Numbered from the stretch's first letter, positions 1 to 8,640 are shown. The stretch: DNA of 28,823 bases from Nemertoderma westbladi (GCA_032718475.1 JAUCBJ010006182.1:1-28823), one strand, 5' to 3'. Notes: generated by a model from the letters alone, not told the origin. Numbers and translations: made by a program.

Positions 1-1
1 A

Positions 2-361
2 CTTCAACCGCTTAACTACAAACCAATATTGGATATGGAGTTCCGTTTCGAAGTTCGCCTTGCAGAGACTAAAGTTGCAATAACTTTTGAGTGTGTGAAT
101 GTAATTTACTCAAATAGGGCAGGTGCGCGAAAAAATAGTTGGGCTAGAAGTATTACGTGCAAACCTTTTCATTTCGATGCTCTTTCAACACAACTAATAA
201 AATTAACCAAAAATATTTTTTTCACTCATTGTAATTATATTTACTGTTTGCTTAATCTGTTTGTGTTTATATCTGTTTATGTGCAGTATTTAGTGCCCTA
301 CGTCAAAGAAACTAATATATTTATAGAATTATTTACATTTCTAATTAAATTAAGGAATTAA
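2..361 (+). CDS. Possible partial exon at window edge, unidentified
   Basis: A reading frame is open from base 2 to a stop at 359-361. The first 40 or so codons look coding-like (…LDMEFRFEVRLAETK…), while the part after about base 200 becomes AT-rich and intron- or UTR-like. A possible 5' splice site (AG|GTGCGC) lies at about 122/123, so the coding part may be only 2-122. The pattern D-x-E-F-R-F-E-V-x-L-A loosely recalls the start of a COMM domain (W-R-x-D-V-x-L-A-S in COMMD proteins), but the usual Trp is Phe and the rest does not clearly match. It may be chance. No start codon is visible because the window begins here. Confidence 0.18.
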   Translation, partial: LQPLNYKPILDMEFRFEVRLAETKVAITFECVNVIYSNRAGARKNSWARSITCKPFHFDALSTQLIKLTKNIFFTHCNYIYCLLNLFVFISVYVQYLVPYVKETNIFIELFTFLIKLRN

Positions 362-610
362 AAACGTGTAGGTGTTATTATATTCATTTATCGGAATTTA
401 TATTATAGGAATTTATTATTCGTTTATGCATTCTAGTTAATTAATTGATATAATTAACGACATAATTATGTAAATAAAAATTGTTAAATGAAACAAATCT
501 TTGTTTCGGTTTATAATTGACAATAGCACACCCTCACAATCACTTCAAATTGAGAGTTAAAGAGATTGACATTTTGTTAATGAACTACGCTTTTGTAAGG
601 CATTGGCAAA
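362..610. other. AT-rich stretch, nothing recognised
   Basis: This is low-complexity AT-rich DNA with no coding signal, RNA gene or terminal repeat that I can see. It leads directly into the decamer repeat. Confidence 0.5.
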
Positions 611-783
611 TTCCAACAAATTCCGATGGCGTCAAACATCTTCAGACAACTTCAAACAGTTTCAGACAATTTCAGACAACTTCAAACAACTTCAGACAAC
701 TTCAGATAGCTTCCAACAACATCCAACAGAAATTTCAAACACTTTCAGACGGATTTCAGACAGATTCAGATGGGCTCCAACAG
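611..783 (+). repeat. 10-bp tandem repeat (TTCARACAAC type)
   Basis: From 611 to 730 there are twelve consecutive decamers in perfect 10-bp phase, such as TTCAGACAAC, TTCAAACAAC and TTCCAACAAC. A less regular continuation with shifted phase runs to about 783. The 10-bp period is one helical turn, so every TTC trinucleotide faces the same side of the DNA. Overlapping open frames here are a by-product of a stop-free repeat whose length is not a multiple of three, so I do not call a protein. No function is evident. Confidence 0.85.
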
Positions 784-794
784 ACTAAACTTGT

Positions 795-920
795 TGGAAA
801 TATTTTCTCCAACAGAATCAAACAGTACTAAATCTCCGTAGGTTAGCATTGTGCTTGTTTGAAGCTGTCGGAGTGTGTTGGATCCGATCGGATCCGATGG
901 CACTCTGTTGGTGAGCGGGA
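795..920. repeat. Palindromic region beside the decamer repeat
   Basis: A small hairpin (GTTGGA…TCCAAC) lies just after the decamer tract. A perfect 16-bp palindrome, GGATCCGATCGGATCC, occupies 880-895. The preceding GTTTGAAGCTGTCGG reads on the minus strand as decamer-like TTCAAAC. The block may be one end of a foldback element whose other arm is the decamer tract, but I cannot define its boundaries. Confidence 0.4.
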
Positions 921-1210
921 CTGTATCACTGAACTTATGCTGATCGTTGTCGTGTCACATATCTGCCTGTTTTTAATGCCCCAATTGTGTAACGTTATCA
1001 AAATTTGCCGGTTTTATTTTAATGCTCTAAATATTTTACATATTTTTTATGACATATATTTATCATATATTTTACATATCGCTTACTTGTCCGTTTTAAT
1101 ATCCAAAATATTTTACTTTATCACTAATTTGTCTGTATTTGGTGCATTAATTGAGTTTCTTATATTCGTTTATCGTACTTTATCGCTATGTACCAATATC
1201 TCTAGATAGT

Positions 1211-1290
1211 GACTTAAGCGCCTTAGCGTACTGTTTAATTATTGTAAATTTGGCGCTATACAAATTTATTTTATTATTATTATTATTATT
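1211..1290 (+). mobile_element. 3' end of a LINE-type retroelement with (TTA)n tail
   Basis: The segment has the form GCGCCTTAGCG … GGCGCTATACAAAT followed by a run of TTATTATTA. A GCGCTATAYAAAT stem-like element before a trinucleotide tail is typical of L2-like and related non-LTR retroelement 3' ends. The minus-strand SINE at 4763-5040 ends in the same way. The AT-rich DNA upstream (about 960-1210) may be the decayed remainder of the element, but no reverse transcriptase motif is readable there. Confidence 0.5.
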
Positions 1291-1589
1291 AAATTCCTAA
1301 GAATTTAACCATTTTTTTTCCCTTTTAAACTGCATTCCAATATTTCATACAGTACGAACTTTATATTTGTGTCTAAATTGCCCCTTCTTATTTTTATTGT
1401 GTTGTTCTAAAAAACCTCAATGCCATAATATATTACTCTTTCTATGTATCTGTTTGTATTTTTTTATGCCACTGCCATTTCAATATTTTTATTTCCCTCT
1501 AAATGTTCGGTTCTGTTTGATACTAGTGTAAATAATTATTATATTCGTATTGTATGTATTATATTCACGTATGTATTATTATTGTATGT
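1291..1589. other. AT-rich spacer left of R1 copy 1
   Basis: No gene is recognised. The last 40 bases are a simple TATGTATTATTATT-like sequence. A 15-bp string, TGTATGTATTATATT, occurs at 1551-1565 and again just right of the R1 copy at 2555-2569. This may be low-complexity coincidence rather than a target duplication. Confidence 0.4.
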
Positions 1590-2555
1590 GGGGCGAGCCA
1601 CGAAGTTGGCGGAGCCTTAGCGAATTGACACTGTTAGGGGGTGGGTCAATTTATGCAAATAGTTGTCGTCGTCGTCGTCGTTGTCGTCGTCGTCGTCGTT
1701 ACGATTTTGACATGCTAATAACTTTGTCGGATTTAAAGCTGCCAAGTTGAAAATTTGTAGGTATCAATATGAGCTAAAGTTGAGATTTTTGAGAGACTTT
1801 CAGACACCATCAGTGCAATGGTCTCCCGCTAGAGGGCCACATGTCTAAACATTAAATGCCCTCCCATTTCTTTGCTTTTAATCTGTTTAAGCTGAAACTT
1901 GGCAGATATGTATTAGACCATTAGCTGTGACTTTCAAAGGAGGCGAATTCATCTGCAGTTCTCCAGTCTGCCGCTAGAGGGCCAAATGTCTGAAAGTGAA
2001 ATCGTTGTCGTCGTTATGATATTGACATGCTTATAACTTTGTCGAATTTAAAGCTGCCAAGTTGAAAATTTGTTTTGTTGAAAATCAGTTCAACAGTCAC
2101 CCGCTATAGGACTACTTTATGCCTGAAAGTGAATAGATTCTCCCGTCTCATTGATTTTAATCAGTTTAAGCTGAATCTTGCCATATATTCTGGACCACAT
2201 GCTGCGTCTTTGTGGGGGGGGGGGGGGGGGGGGGGAGATTTAATCGGTCTGCCGCTATACGACGAAATTTCTGAAAGTGAGATCCGTCTCTCATTTCGTT
2301 ATCCGTTATTCAAGATGAAACTTGGCCGATGTACGTATGTACTATTCATCCATAGGCTGTGTCTTTGTGGGGCTGGAGACCCTAATCCATCTTCAGTTCT
2401 CACTATACCGCTAGAGTCAGAAATGTCTGAATAGAAATGAAAGAGGTAAAAAGTGATTAGGCGAAATCTGCTTAAAATTTGCTAATACAGTAATACTTTC
2501 GAATTAGTACTTAAATTAAATTTAAGTCACGTGCTGCGCGAAGGCCCCACTTCGT
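1590..2555 (+). mobile_element. Interspersed element R1, copy 1 (966 bp)
   Basis: The limits come from comparison with the second copy at 16801-18407. Both begin GGGGCGAGCCACGAAGTTGG and end CCCCACTTCGT, with TGT to the left and GTA to the right. The ends form an imperfect inverted repeat: CACGAAGT-x-GG…GCCTTAGCG on the left against CACGAAGTGGGGCCTTCGCG read from the right. Inside, in order, are a CGT/GTC trinucleotide tract (about 1664-1700), one 315-bp unit (1701-2015), a degenerate second unit (from 2016), a run of 22 G (2214-2235) and a unique right part. No transposase frame is visible, so it is non-autonomous. It does not match a superfamily I can name. Confidence 0.75.
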
Positions 2556-2781
2556 GTATGTATTATATTTGTATTTGTGTGATATTCCTCTTTAATTTAT
2601 CATCTACTCCCGATATGAGATCTACTGTATTTATTATTGATTTTTATCTGAAAAAACATATTTTTAAAAATTTTAAATATCAGACAAAAACAGACAGACA
2701 TACTACTACTAACTACTTATATTAATTTAATTTTTATCTTACTCAAGGACTTATTACAACAATAAGATTTTCATCACACAG
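2556..2781. other. AT-rich stretch, nothing recognised
   Basis: There is no convincing coding frame, RNA gene or transposon end here. Short CAGACA runs near 2680-2700 are simple sequence. Confidence 0.4.
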
Positions 2782-2828
2782 CGAGGACACCCATGGAAAC
2801 GAGACGCAGTCTCATGGGGCTATCCTCG
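2782..2828. other. Predicted imperfect hairpin
   Basis: Nested complementary blocks are visible: CGAGGA with TCCTCG, CCAT with ATGG, and GAGAC with GTCTC around a GCA loop. Together they make about 15 pairs with internal bulges. The block is GC-richer than its AT-rich surroundings. It could be a structured element from a repeat, but no known RNA family is recognised. Confidence 0.4.
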
Positions 2829-3129
2829 ACGACAAATCATTATTACTCAATGTTTTAGATACCCCGTGCAACTACGTATATTATCTGCCCATCGTATTTT
2901 CAGTTCAGTAACATATTAAAATATTTTCCTTTTTATAAACATACAGTACAGTCATTTCTATCCTATTTTAAATTGGACCATTTTATTTTCAGTAACATAT
3001 TTCAATATTCTATATAAATATACAATACAGTACAGTACAGATGCTTAATGAACAATTAATATATATCTGATTGAAGGTCTTTGCATTGGCTTGTCGGTAC
3101 TTTTGTTGTTCTGTTAACTATTTTATTAT

Positions 3130-3230
3130 GTTATCGTCAATGTTCATATTTTAATTACGTAAATTTTAGTTGATTTGACGTAAATTTTAGCTGATTTGAC
3201 GTCTAATAAAAAATTCCAATTCCAATTCCA
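3130..3230 (+). mobile_element. 3' end of a retroelement with (AATTCC)n tail, copy A
   Basis: The end carries TTTTAGCTGATTTGACGTC, then AATAAA-containing sequence, then ATTCCAATTCC repeats at about 3211-3230. A second, diverged copy with the same order lies at 3920-3995. Copy A also has a 21-bp tandem duplication (3157-3177 and 3178-3198). A hexamer tail after a shared 3' sequence is the usual signature of non-LTR retroelements. No coding sequence survives. Confidence 0.6.
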
Positions 3231-3919
3231 ACTCAGACTGTCAGAACTGCAGAACTGTTGTGGCAAATACTGCCTGACTGCTGTATTGACTGACTGAAAG
3301 TGCTAGGCAGCTACTGCAGTACTGAGCTAGGACTGTCTGAGTTTAAGTTTCTGAATTTAGAATTTTTACGGCTAAGTCATTGTTTAACTTTTTTTAGAAT
3401 GGAGTAAAATAATAATAAGGGTAAGTAGACAGTATTACAGTATTATAATTAATCTGGATTATATTTTAATCATATTAATTTCGGTAGTTATTGTCAGAAT
3501 AGATTTTATTGGTGTCGATGTCGAACGTTTTTATAATTATTCTGTTGTTGTTTCTTTTATTTATACCTTGCACCTCGTATCCACTGTCTTCGTATGGTCC
3601 TAAATCCCTTATCATAATTACAATAATTTTTAGTAAAATTTCAATAATTTTTATAGTTGCTGCACTTACACCTTTCATCTCGTATCGGTCCGTATCTCGT
3701 ATTGTTGGCCCTAAATCCTGAAATAGAAATGTCTTACCATAATTATGTTGTAAATGGTGTTTAAAATTTATTGAAGGTCATTTTATTTATCTATGTTTGT
3801 TTTGTATTGTTTTCCGTTAAAATACTTTTTCTAGGACATGTTGAATACCATAGGCCTACTGTACATTGGTTTGTTACCTTTACCTTTTCCTTACACTTCA
3901 TATGTCAGTATGTTATATT
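3231..3919. other. Repeat-like AT-rich DNA between two retroelement ends
   Basis: No gene is recognised. The first 120 bases are rich in CTG, CAG and ACTG words and include one TACTGCAGTAC (3312-3322). From 3400 to 3920 the sequence is AT-rich and may be decayed 3' sequence of the element ending at 3995: GAAGGTC near 3770 is matched in copy A near 3075. Confidence 0.35.
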
Positions 3920-3995
3920 TTAATGCTATCTTTAGTGCTTGTTTTTAACTGATTTAATGTCAAATAAAAAATTCCAATTCCAAATTCCAATTCCA
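3920..3995 (+). mobile_element. 3' end of a retroelement with (AATTCC)n tail, copy B
   Basis: TTTTTAACTGATTTAATGTC followed by AAATAAAAAATTCC and further ATTCCA repeats (about 3970-3995) matches copy A at 3130-3230 in order and orientation, with scattered substitutions. No open frame of the parent element is visible. Confidence 0.6.
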
Positions 3996-4530
3996 GATTG
4001 TAGGGTTAAACTAACCGAAAATAACAACTAATATGAAAGAGAAGTTAGCCTATATAGCCTACGTGAAAAGAACAATTACGGTAACTAATATGTAATATAA
4101 GTTATATACGAGCCTAATTGTGGGTCCTACTGTCCTACGAATTACCCAAACAGCCAAAAAAACACAATATTACCCAAAAAAAAACACAAAAATACCCAAA
4201 AAAAGTCAAAAAAACACAAAAAAACACAGAAATACCGTACACAAAAAACACAATACACAAAAAACTATGTACCCGTACCGGTACCCAAAAAGACCAAAAA
4301 AAATTTTTTTTTTCATAAACAATCAGACAATGCTGCAATGTAAATACTATAAGATTTAGGTTAACTGTAAGGAGAGTTTCACTTTTCAGTTTTCACTTTT
4401 TTCAAAATATTACATTTTGTTCATTTGAAGATTCATTTAATGCTGTAATGACCTACTGCCACGGCCACCGCCACCGGTAGGCCTACCCAGACTGCCAGAC
4501 AGCATACTAAACCAGATTTCTTAATTAATG

Positions 4531-4607
4531 GAAAGGAGCAGGTTACAGTAGCAGGTTTTTCTAACCAAAACAATAAATGATAACCAAAGAACACAGGTTA
4601 CAGTCTT
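4531..4607 (+). repeat. Dispersed ~80-bp repeat (AGCAGGTTACAG family), copy 1
   Basis: The block GAAAGGAGCAGGTTACAG … CAAAACAATAAA … ACACAGGTTACAG … TTAT recurs in the same order at 9441-9525, 9535-9622 and 11941-12012. GGTTACAG or GTTACA occurs near both ends of each copy. No coding potential is seen. Confidence 0.6.
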
Positions 4608-4762
4608 ATTTTTGCAACTGCTGATGGTTGGCCTACGCCTACCTACTGACCTACAGCTACAGTCTGACAGTACACCAGTACGGTTCCGCTACTTACTGCA
4701 GTACTGACTTAGCTGATTCGGAGTCGACATCGTCAGATCGTAGCCCGTAATACAGTAGGCCT

Positions 4763-4791
4763 AATAATAATAATAATAATAATAATAATAT
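4763..4791. repeat. (AAT)n microsatellite, SINE tail
   Basis: A nearly pure run of AAT trinucleotides forms the 3' tail of the minus-strand SINE. Confidence 0.9.
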
Positions 4792-5040
4792 TGGTTATTT
4801 ATATAGCGCTTTTCTATGCTCAGCATACTCAAAGCGCTTTTATTACAGTATTATCATTACCCCAGCAAAGCCAGGTTCCCATTATACCGCTGGGTTGACG
4901 TAGGCACTAATGTCTAAAGTGTCTTGCCTAGGGACACAACAGTGCGAAATTTCTACAGCCTTTAGTCGGATTCGAACCTGCGCCACCAAACACTATTGTG
5001 TAAGCAGTTCAGGCGCCGTATCCACTCGGACACTGCGACA
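4763..5040 (-). mobile_element. tRNA-derived SINE (class II tRNA head)
   Basis: Read on the minus strand, a pol III A-box-like TGTCCGAGTGG (5022-5032) is followed 43 bases later by a consensus B box GGTTCGAATCC (4968-4978). This spacing fits a class II tRNA (Ser or Leu), whose A box is commonly TGGCCGAGTGG. The acceptor and T-stem pairings are broken, so it is not a working tRNA gene. The body contains a GTGTC…GACAC hairpin around 4916-4940. The 3' end is GCGCTATATAAAT followed by a (TTA)n tail (4763-4791), the same type of end as the LINE-like sequence at 1211-1290. This suggests shared retrotransposition machinery. Confidence 0.7.
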
Positions 5041-5360
5041 TGTACTGCGACCGTACTGCCGTAGGCCTTCAGTCGTATTGCTATGTACGTATGGCTGTAT
5101 GGCAGTATGGCCTATTCAATATCTAACCTAACCAAAATACTAAATCTGTAAATCGCACTACGACAGACCGATACCGAAACACATAGGAGGAACCTCAATA
5201 ACTTATCAGTTTATACCTTTTTATAGGATATACATTATTTGTGTCTTTTTGGGTAAGTTTTTTTGGGTAATATTGTGTTTTTTTGGGTAAATTTTTGTGT
5301 TTTTTGTGTATTTTTGGGTAATTTTGTGTTTTTTTGAGCAATTTGTAGGACCGCCTAATT

Positions 5361-5764
5361 CATAATTGTTTCTCATTATTTTTGTAGTTATTCTACGTTA
5401 AACTGTTATGAAAGTAAATAAAGGGCTGAATGGTTAACTAATTAAATGAAAGTAAAGTTAAACTAATATGAATGTAAAGTTATGTAAGTACTAGTCAGCT
5501 AGTACCGGATTGTTTCTCATTATTAGTTATTTAGGCTAAACTGTTATTAATTACACATGAACTATTTCATGTACCGGTAATTACATTGTAGTTACGGTTA
5601 ATTTCGTTTTTTTTACTATGTTATCACCTTGCTCCAGTCAGCCAGTCACTGAACTACCTGTGCTTTCTCTTATAAGACTACTGTAAAGGCTACTGTAAAG
5701 ACTCGTACACGTGGTGTTATTTTGAATCACCCCCCCCCCCCGTCCTTCCATACATGTCAGTAAC
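5361..5764. other. AT-rich spacer, nothing recognised
   Basis: The sequence is AT-rich with repeated AAAGTTA/GTAAAG words and no coding signal. A run of 12 C (5730-5741) lies just upstream of the decayed LINE. Confidence 0.4.
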
Positions 5765-6521
5765 ATGTGTGGAGGGAATTTTCATATTCAATGCGGCTAT
5801 CATTTACCAATATATTTTTTCCAATCAAGTAATAATGGTAATATAAATAATTATTCATCCGAGATGTGTATCCATTGCCGCGAGGAATTTCCATTTGTCG
5901 GTGTTAGTGGCAGAGTGGGGACGACCCACACATTTTTCCACTTCATGATGACGAGAATAATTAATTTTTGACTAATTATATATAACAACCAATTAACTAC
6001 TAACTAATTATATAACTATATAATGACTTTTTGGAAGATATATCTGTAAATAATTTTTTCTCAGCAGTGGATCCAAATATTAATATAACAAATATTCTAA
6101 ATAGGCCTACCTGCCTACATCAGGCTATTTTTCGGCTCAGAAATATAATGACGAATTTAATAATCCAAATAAATATGATTCTATCTCAGTGTATCACTTG
6201 AACTGCCAAAGTTTTAACAACAACTTATCATCAGTCACAGATTATCTCCAGTCTTTAATCTCACCATTTGATATTATAACTTTTTCGGAGACATTCTGTG
6301 GCCAGGAAATTGATTTTAAAATTGACAGGATATAAGGGACCGTTTGCAGATTCGCGGAAAACTAAACGCGGAGGTACTGCAATTTACGTTCGCGACGAGC
6401 TTTCTGTAATAGAACGATCCGATCTTAAAATATTAGGTCTAGAAATTAGTTGGGTTCAGATAGAAAGGGGATCTTCCAAAAAACCGTTGGGACACTTAAC
6501 AACCTATTTGAGGCAAATTTA
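5765..6521 (+). pseudogene. Decayed non-LTR retrotransposon: PHD-like finger and APE endonuclease fragment
   Basis: Three pieces in different frames lie in element order. At 5765-5971 a cysteine-rich piece (CGGNFHIQCGYH … MCIHCREEFPF) resembles the PHD-like zinc finger that precedes the endonuclease in many animal LINEs. At 6105-6330 the frame reads …VYHLNCQSFNNNLSSV … FDIITFSETFC, the typical start of an apurinic-type endonuclease domain (the N of L-N-C-Q-S and the E of S-E-T are conserved active-site positions). After a one-base frame change near 6327, 6330-6521 continues GYKGPFADSRKTKRGGTAIY and VRDELSV, a later part of the domain. No reverse transcriptase follows, so this is a dead fragment. 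Confidence 0.65.
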
Positions 6522-6636
6522 AGACTTATTAAGGACTATTTGGGATGAAGTTGAGTCTGGGGGAGGAGGGTGCGATATCACTAATTTGATTGTCATTTAA
6601 TTATTATTATAGGAATGTATTTAGATTTATTATAAA

Positions 6637-7213
6637 TTAATAAATTGCACCACACAGTCGGGGAGAAGTTCAAATTTCAACTGAGATGAAATTTAAAACT
6701 TTTTTTTTTAAATTCAACTTTTAAGTTGTAAATTCAACTCTAAAATGGCAGGAGGTGCAGAAGGCCCCCAAGACGTCACAGAAGGGGTGTTTTGATTGTT
6801 TTTATGGATGTAACTCGAAAAATTAACCCTCATTACCGATGGAATAAAAAGTTTCACCGTCGGGAATACTTTTTTTAAAAACATTTTAAGTGATTAGGCC
6901 TACATTTTCAAATTAGCTGAAATACTACGGGGATTTATTAGATGTATTAAATTACTGCTGAATGTCATAATTATTATACAATGGAATACCAGTAATTCCA
7001 TATTTCAGTATTTCCAAAGTTACTCCAAAAGTTGAATTTTAAAAAAAGTTGAATTTTAAACTCTACTCCAAAAGTTGAATTTTAATAAAAAGTTGAATTT
7101 TAAAAAATAAAGTTGAAATTTCAACTCAGTTGAAAATAGAACTTCTCCCCGACTGCCACATGAATAAATTGCACAACATGAATAAATTGCACAATATGAA
7201 TATGTTGCACAAC
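6637..7213 (+). repeat. 18-bp tandem repeat interrupted by a MITE
   Basis: Right of the MITE there are three units of the form ATGAATAAATTGCACAAC (7160-7177, 7178-7195, 7196-7213). Left of it lies a partial unit (6637-6654). Taking out 6655-7155 plus one CCACA copy leaves a regular 18-bp register, so the array predates the insertion. Confidence 0.7.
6655..7155. mobile_element. MITE with 17-bp perfect TIRs and CCACA target duplication
   Basis: The left end CAGTCGGGGAGAAGTTC (6655-6671) is the exact reverse complement of the right end (7139-7155). Inverted similarity continues for roughly 70 bases on each side, dominated by TTCAACT and AAATTCAACTTTT words. The 5-bp sequence CCACA flanks it on both sides (6650-6654, 7156-7160). 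The 501-bp interior has no transposase frame. The terminus and 5-bp duplication do not let me assign a superfamily with confidence. Confidence 0.85.
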
Positions 7214-8050
7214 ATGAAATGAAATAACGTGACTATGATGACACTATAGACTATAAGGCATCACAGTCTTACAGGCGATTTGCAAGGCACCCACAGTATA
7301 TCTTTAACCATAACTGGGGAACATGAATTCCAAATGCCCTCATTTAGAATGGGAATTTCCACTGTACATATACCTCAACCAGCTCTTGTCCCAAATACGT
7401 TGCTCTGTCCAGTATAGGTTGTTATAATGAGCCCCGGATTCGTAGTTGACACTTGGATTATATATCAGTGGAATTTTCCATTAACCTAAATTACATTATA
7501 TAGCCAATAAGGGAGATGCCTAACTTTAGGAATGTTGGTATTGGTCCGATGACGAGGAGTTGGCTCATATGATGATTTGATTGGATGGATGCCCCTATAT
7601 TGGACAGGTTGGAAATCATTACACAACAGCACAACGTATTTGGGACAGGTAGGAGTAATAGAAAGCCCCATAGACCGATAAAAGTGAAGGGAAACACCCG
7701 ATTCTGGACAATGATGTAGACACTACTCCATTTCTGGGGTAAGAAATAATGTCGAATCTATTTATTGTATTAGTTTTTCAATTACCTGTTGCATTCATCA
7801 TTCATGTATTGCTTTCTATATTTTAATGTTTCTTAATTATGTAGAGTAGCGGTAGCTGTATATACTGGTATATGGTATAGGCATAGTTCAAGTAATCCTT
7901 CGAAGTGGCGTAGCACAAGCACGTACCAACGACATCTCGCCACACAACCGTCAGACCGTAACAATTAATTTCATTATTAGTAACTGGATTGCCACATTGC
8001 CAATGCAACTCGGCGATGACAGGATGACACTATGATGGTTCGCCTTTCTC
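7214..8050. other. No gene recognised; contains a dispersed inverted pair
   Basis: No convincing coding frame is seen. TGTCCCAAATACGTTG (7387-7402) recurs inverted at 7632-7647, and CTGTCCAGTATAGG (7405-7418) recurs inverted with one mismatch at 7594-7607, so the block is partly a foldback. Confidence 0.45.
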
Positions 8051-8640
8051 TAACAGTCTAAGGGTGAAGGGTAGAAAACGGTCATCTGTATCACCCACTG
8101 ACAGACTGGCGAGAGTTTCCCGAGGATGTTCCACTCATCAAGGTAGCCAGTTCCTGGTTGGGTCATTGCAACCAACTGTTACACCAAATGAATTTCCCAG
8201 AGTACCAGCAACCTGTATAGCCTACCTTCAACGCCATGTCAAACTCTGTCTGTTAAAGAACGACAGATTAGCTCATTGAACTCTTAAGGACTTCTGGACT
8301 TGGTAGCTGGGTTCGTTGAACTTGATGCTGGGATCTACGGATCTACTCCTGGGTGCACGATCTACTGTGGACTGCAGATCGTCTGTTGTTGCGTCACTGC
8401 TTGGGATCAAATAACCAACTGCAGAATGTCCATTGGTCGCAATTTAGATAACGCAATTAAGATAAGTTGTGGTAACGGTGAAAAGAGACACAGATCCCCG
8501 CCCCGAAGCACTATATGGTACCTCCAGAAGGCCCGCGAACTTATTTAGGAGGTCGTCGACTCTGGGAATTCGAAACACCAGAGTCAGTTGGAGTTTATGA
8601 CTCGCCAACTTGAAGTACATTGTTTAAAGACATACTCAAA
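8051..8640. other. GC-richer block, unidentified
   Basis: This stretch is visibly less AT-rich than its neighbours and has open frames of 71 codons (8064-8279) and 82 codons (8300-8548) on the + strand. Neither shows a recognisable domain, and frames on both strands are broken. It could be a decayed exon or the body of an old transposon. A short hairpin (ACGATCT…AGATCGT) lies near 8357-8382. Confidence 0.3.

Larger units (their letters stand above)
4112..5360. mobile_element. Non-autonomous DNA element with A-rich inverted arms and 8-bp TSD
   Basis: An 8-bp direct repeat, GCCTAATT, lies at 4112-4119 and 5353-5360. Between them (4120-5352, 1233 bp) the two ends are inverted relatives. The left starts GTGGGTCCTAC and the right, read in reverse, starts GGTCCTAC; both continue into long tracts of ACCCAAAAAAACACAA type (left 4140-4310, right 5215-5340). 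Terminal inverted repeats plus an 8-bp target duplication would suit hAT-type non-autonomous elements, but the usual CAG-type hAT terminus is absent, so the class stays open. No transposase is visible. A SINE lies inside the element. Confidence 0.55.

Noticed and set aside
517-831. Gln/Asn/Ser-rich protein
   Set aside because: The open frame results from a stop-free 10-bp repeat; another frame is open over the same repeat, and there is no codon bias or domain.
2075-2434. Gly-rich protein across the poly-G run
   Set aside because: It lies inside R1, and the same frame in copy 2 depends on the length of the G run. There is no conservation beyond the element itself.
4118-4359. Lys-rich small proteins (both strands)
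   Set aside because: Open frames are produced by the A-rich inverted arm of a transposon-like element.
4968-5040. Functional tRNA-Ser/Leu gene
   Set aside because: A and B boxes are present but acceptor and T-stem pairing fails, and the sequence continues into a SINE body with a (TTA)n tail.
4755-5068. GTAGGCCT as target duplication of the SINE
   Set aside because: The right copy is about 20 bases away from the SINE start, and the word is common throughout the window.
4140-5340. Interstitial telomere-like repeat (TTTTTTGGGTAA words)
   Set aside because: The words are irregular, in two opposed arms, and bounded by inverted termini with an 8-bp duplication, so a transposon explanation is better.
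7486-8008. Small minus-strand ORFs
   Set aside because: About 60-codon frames with no domain, no splice context and overlapping alternatives; indistinguishable from chance.
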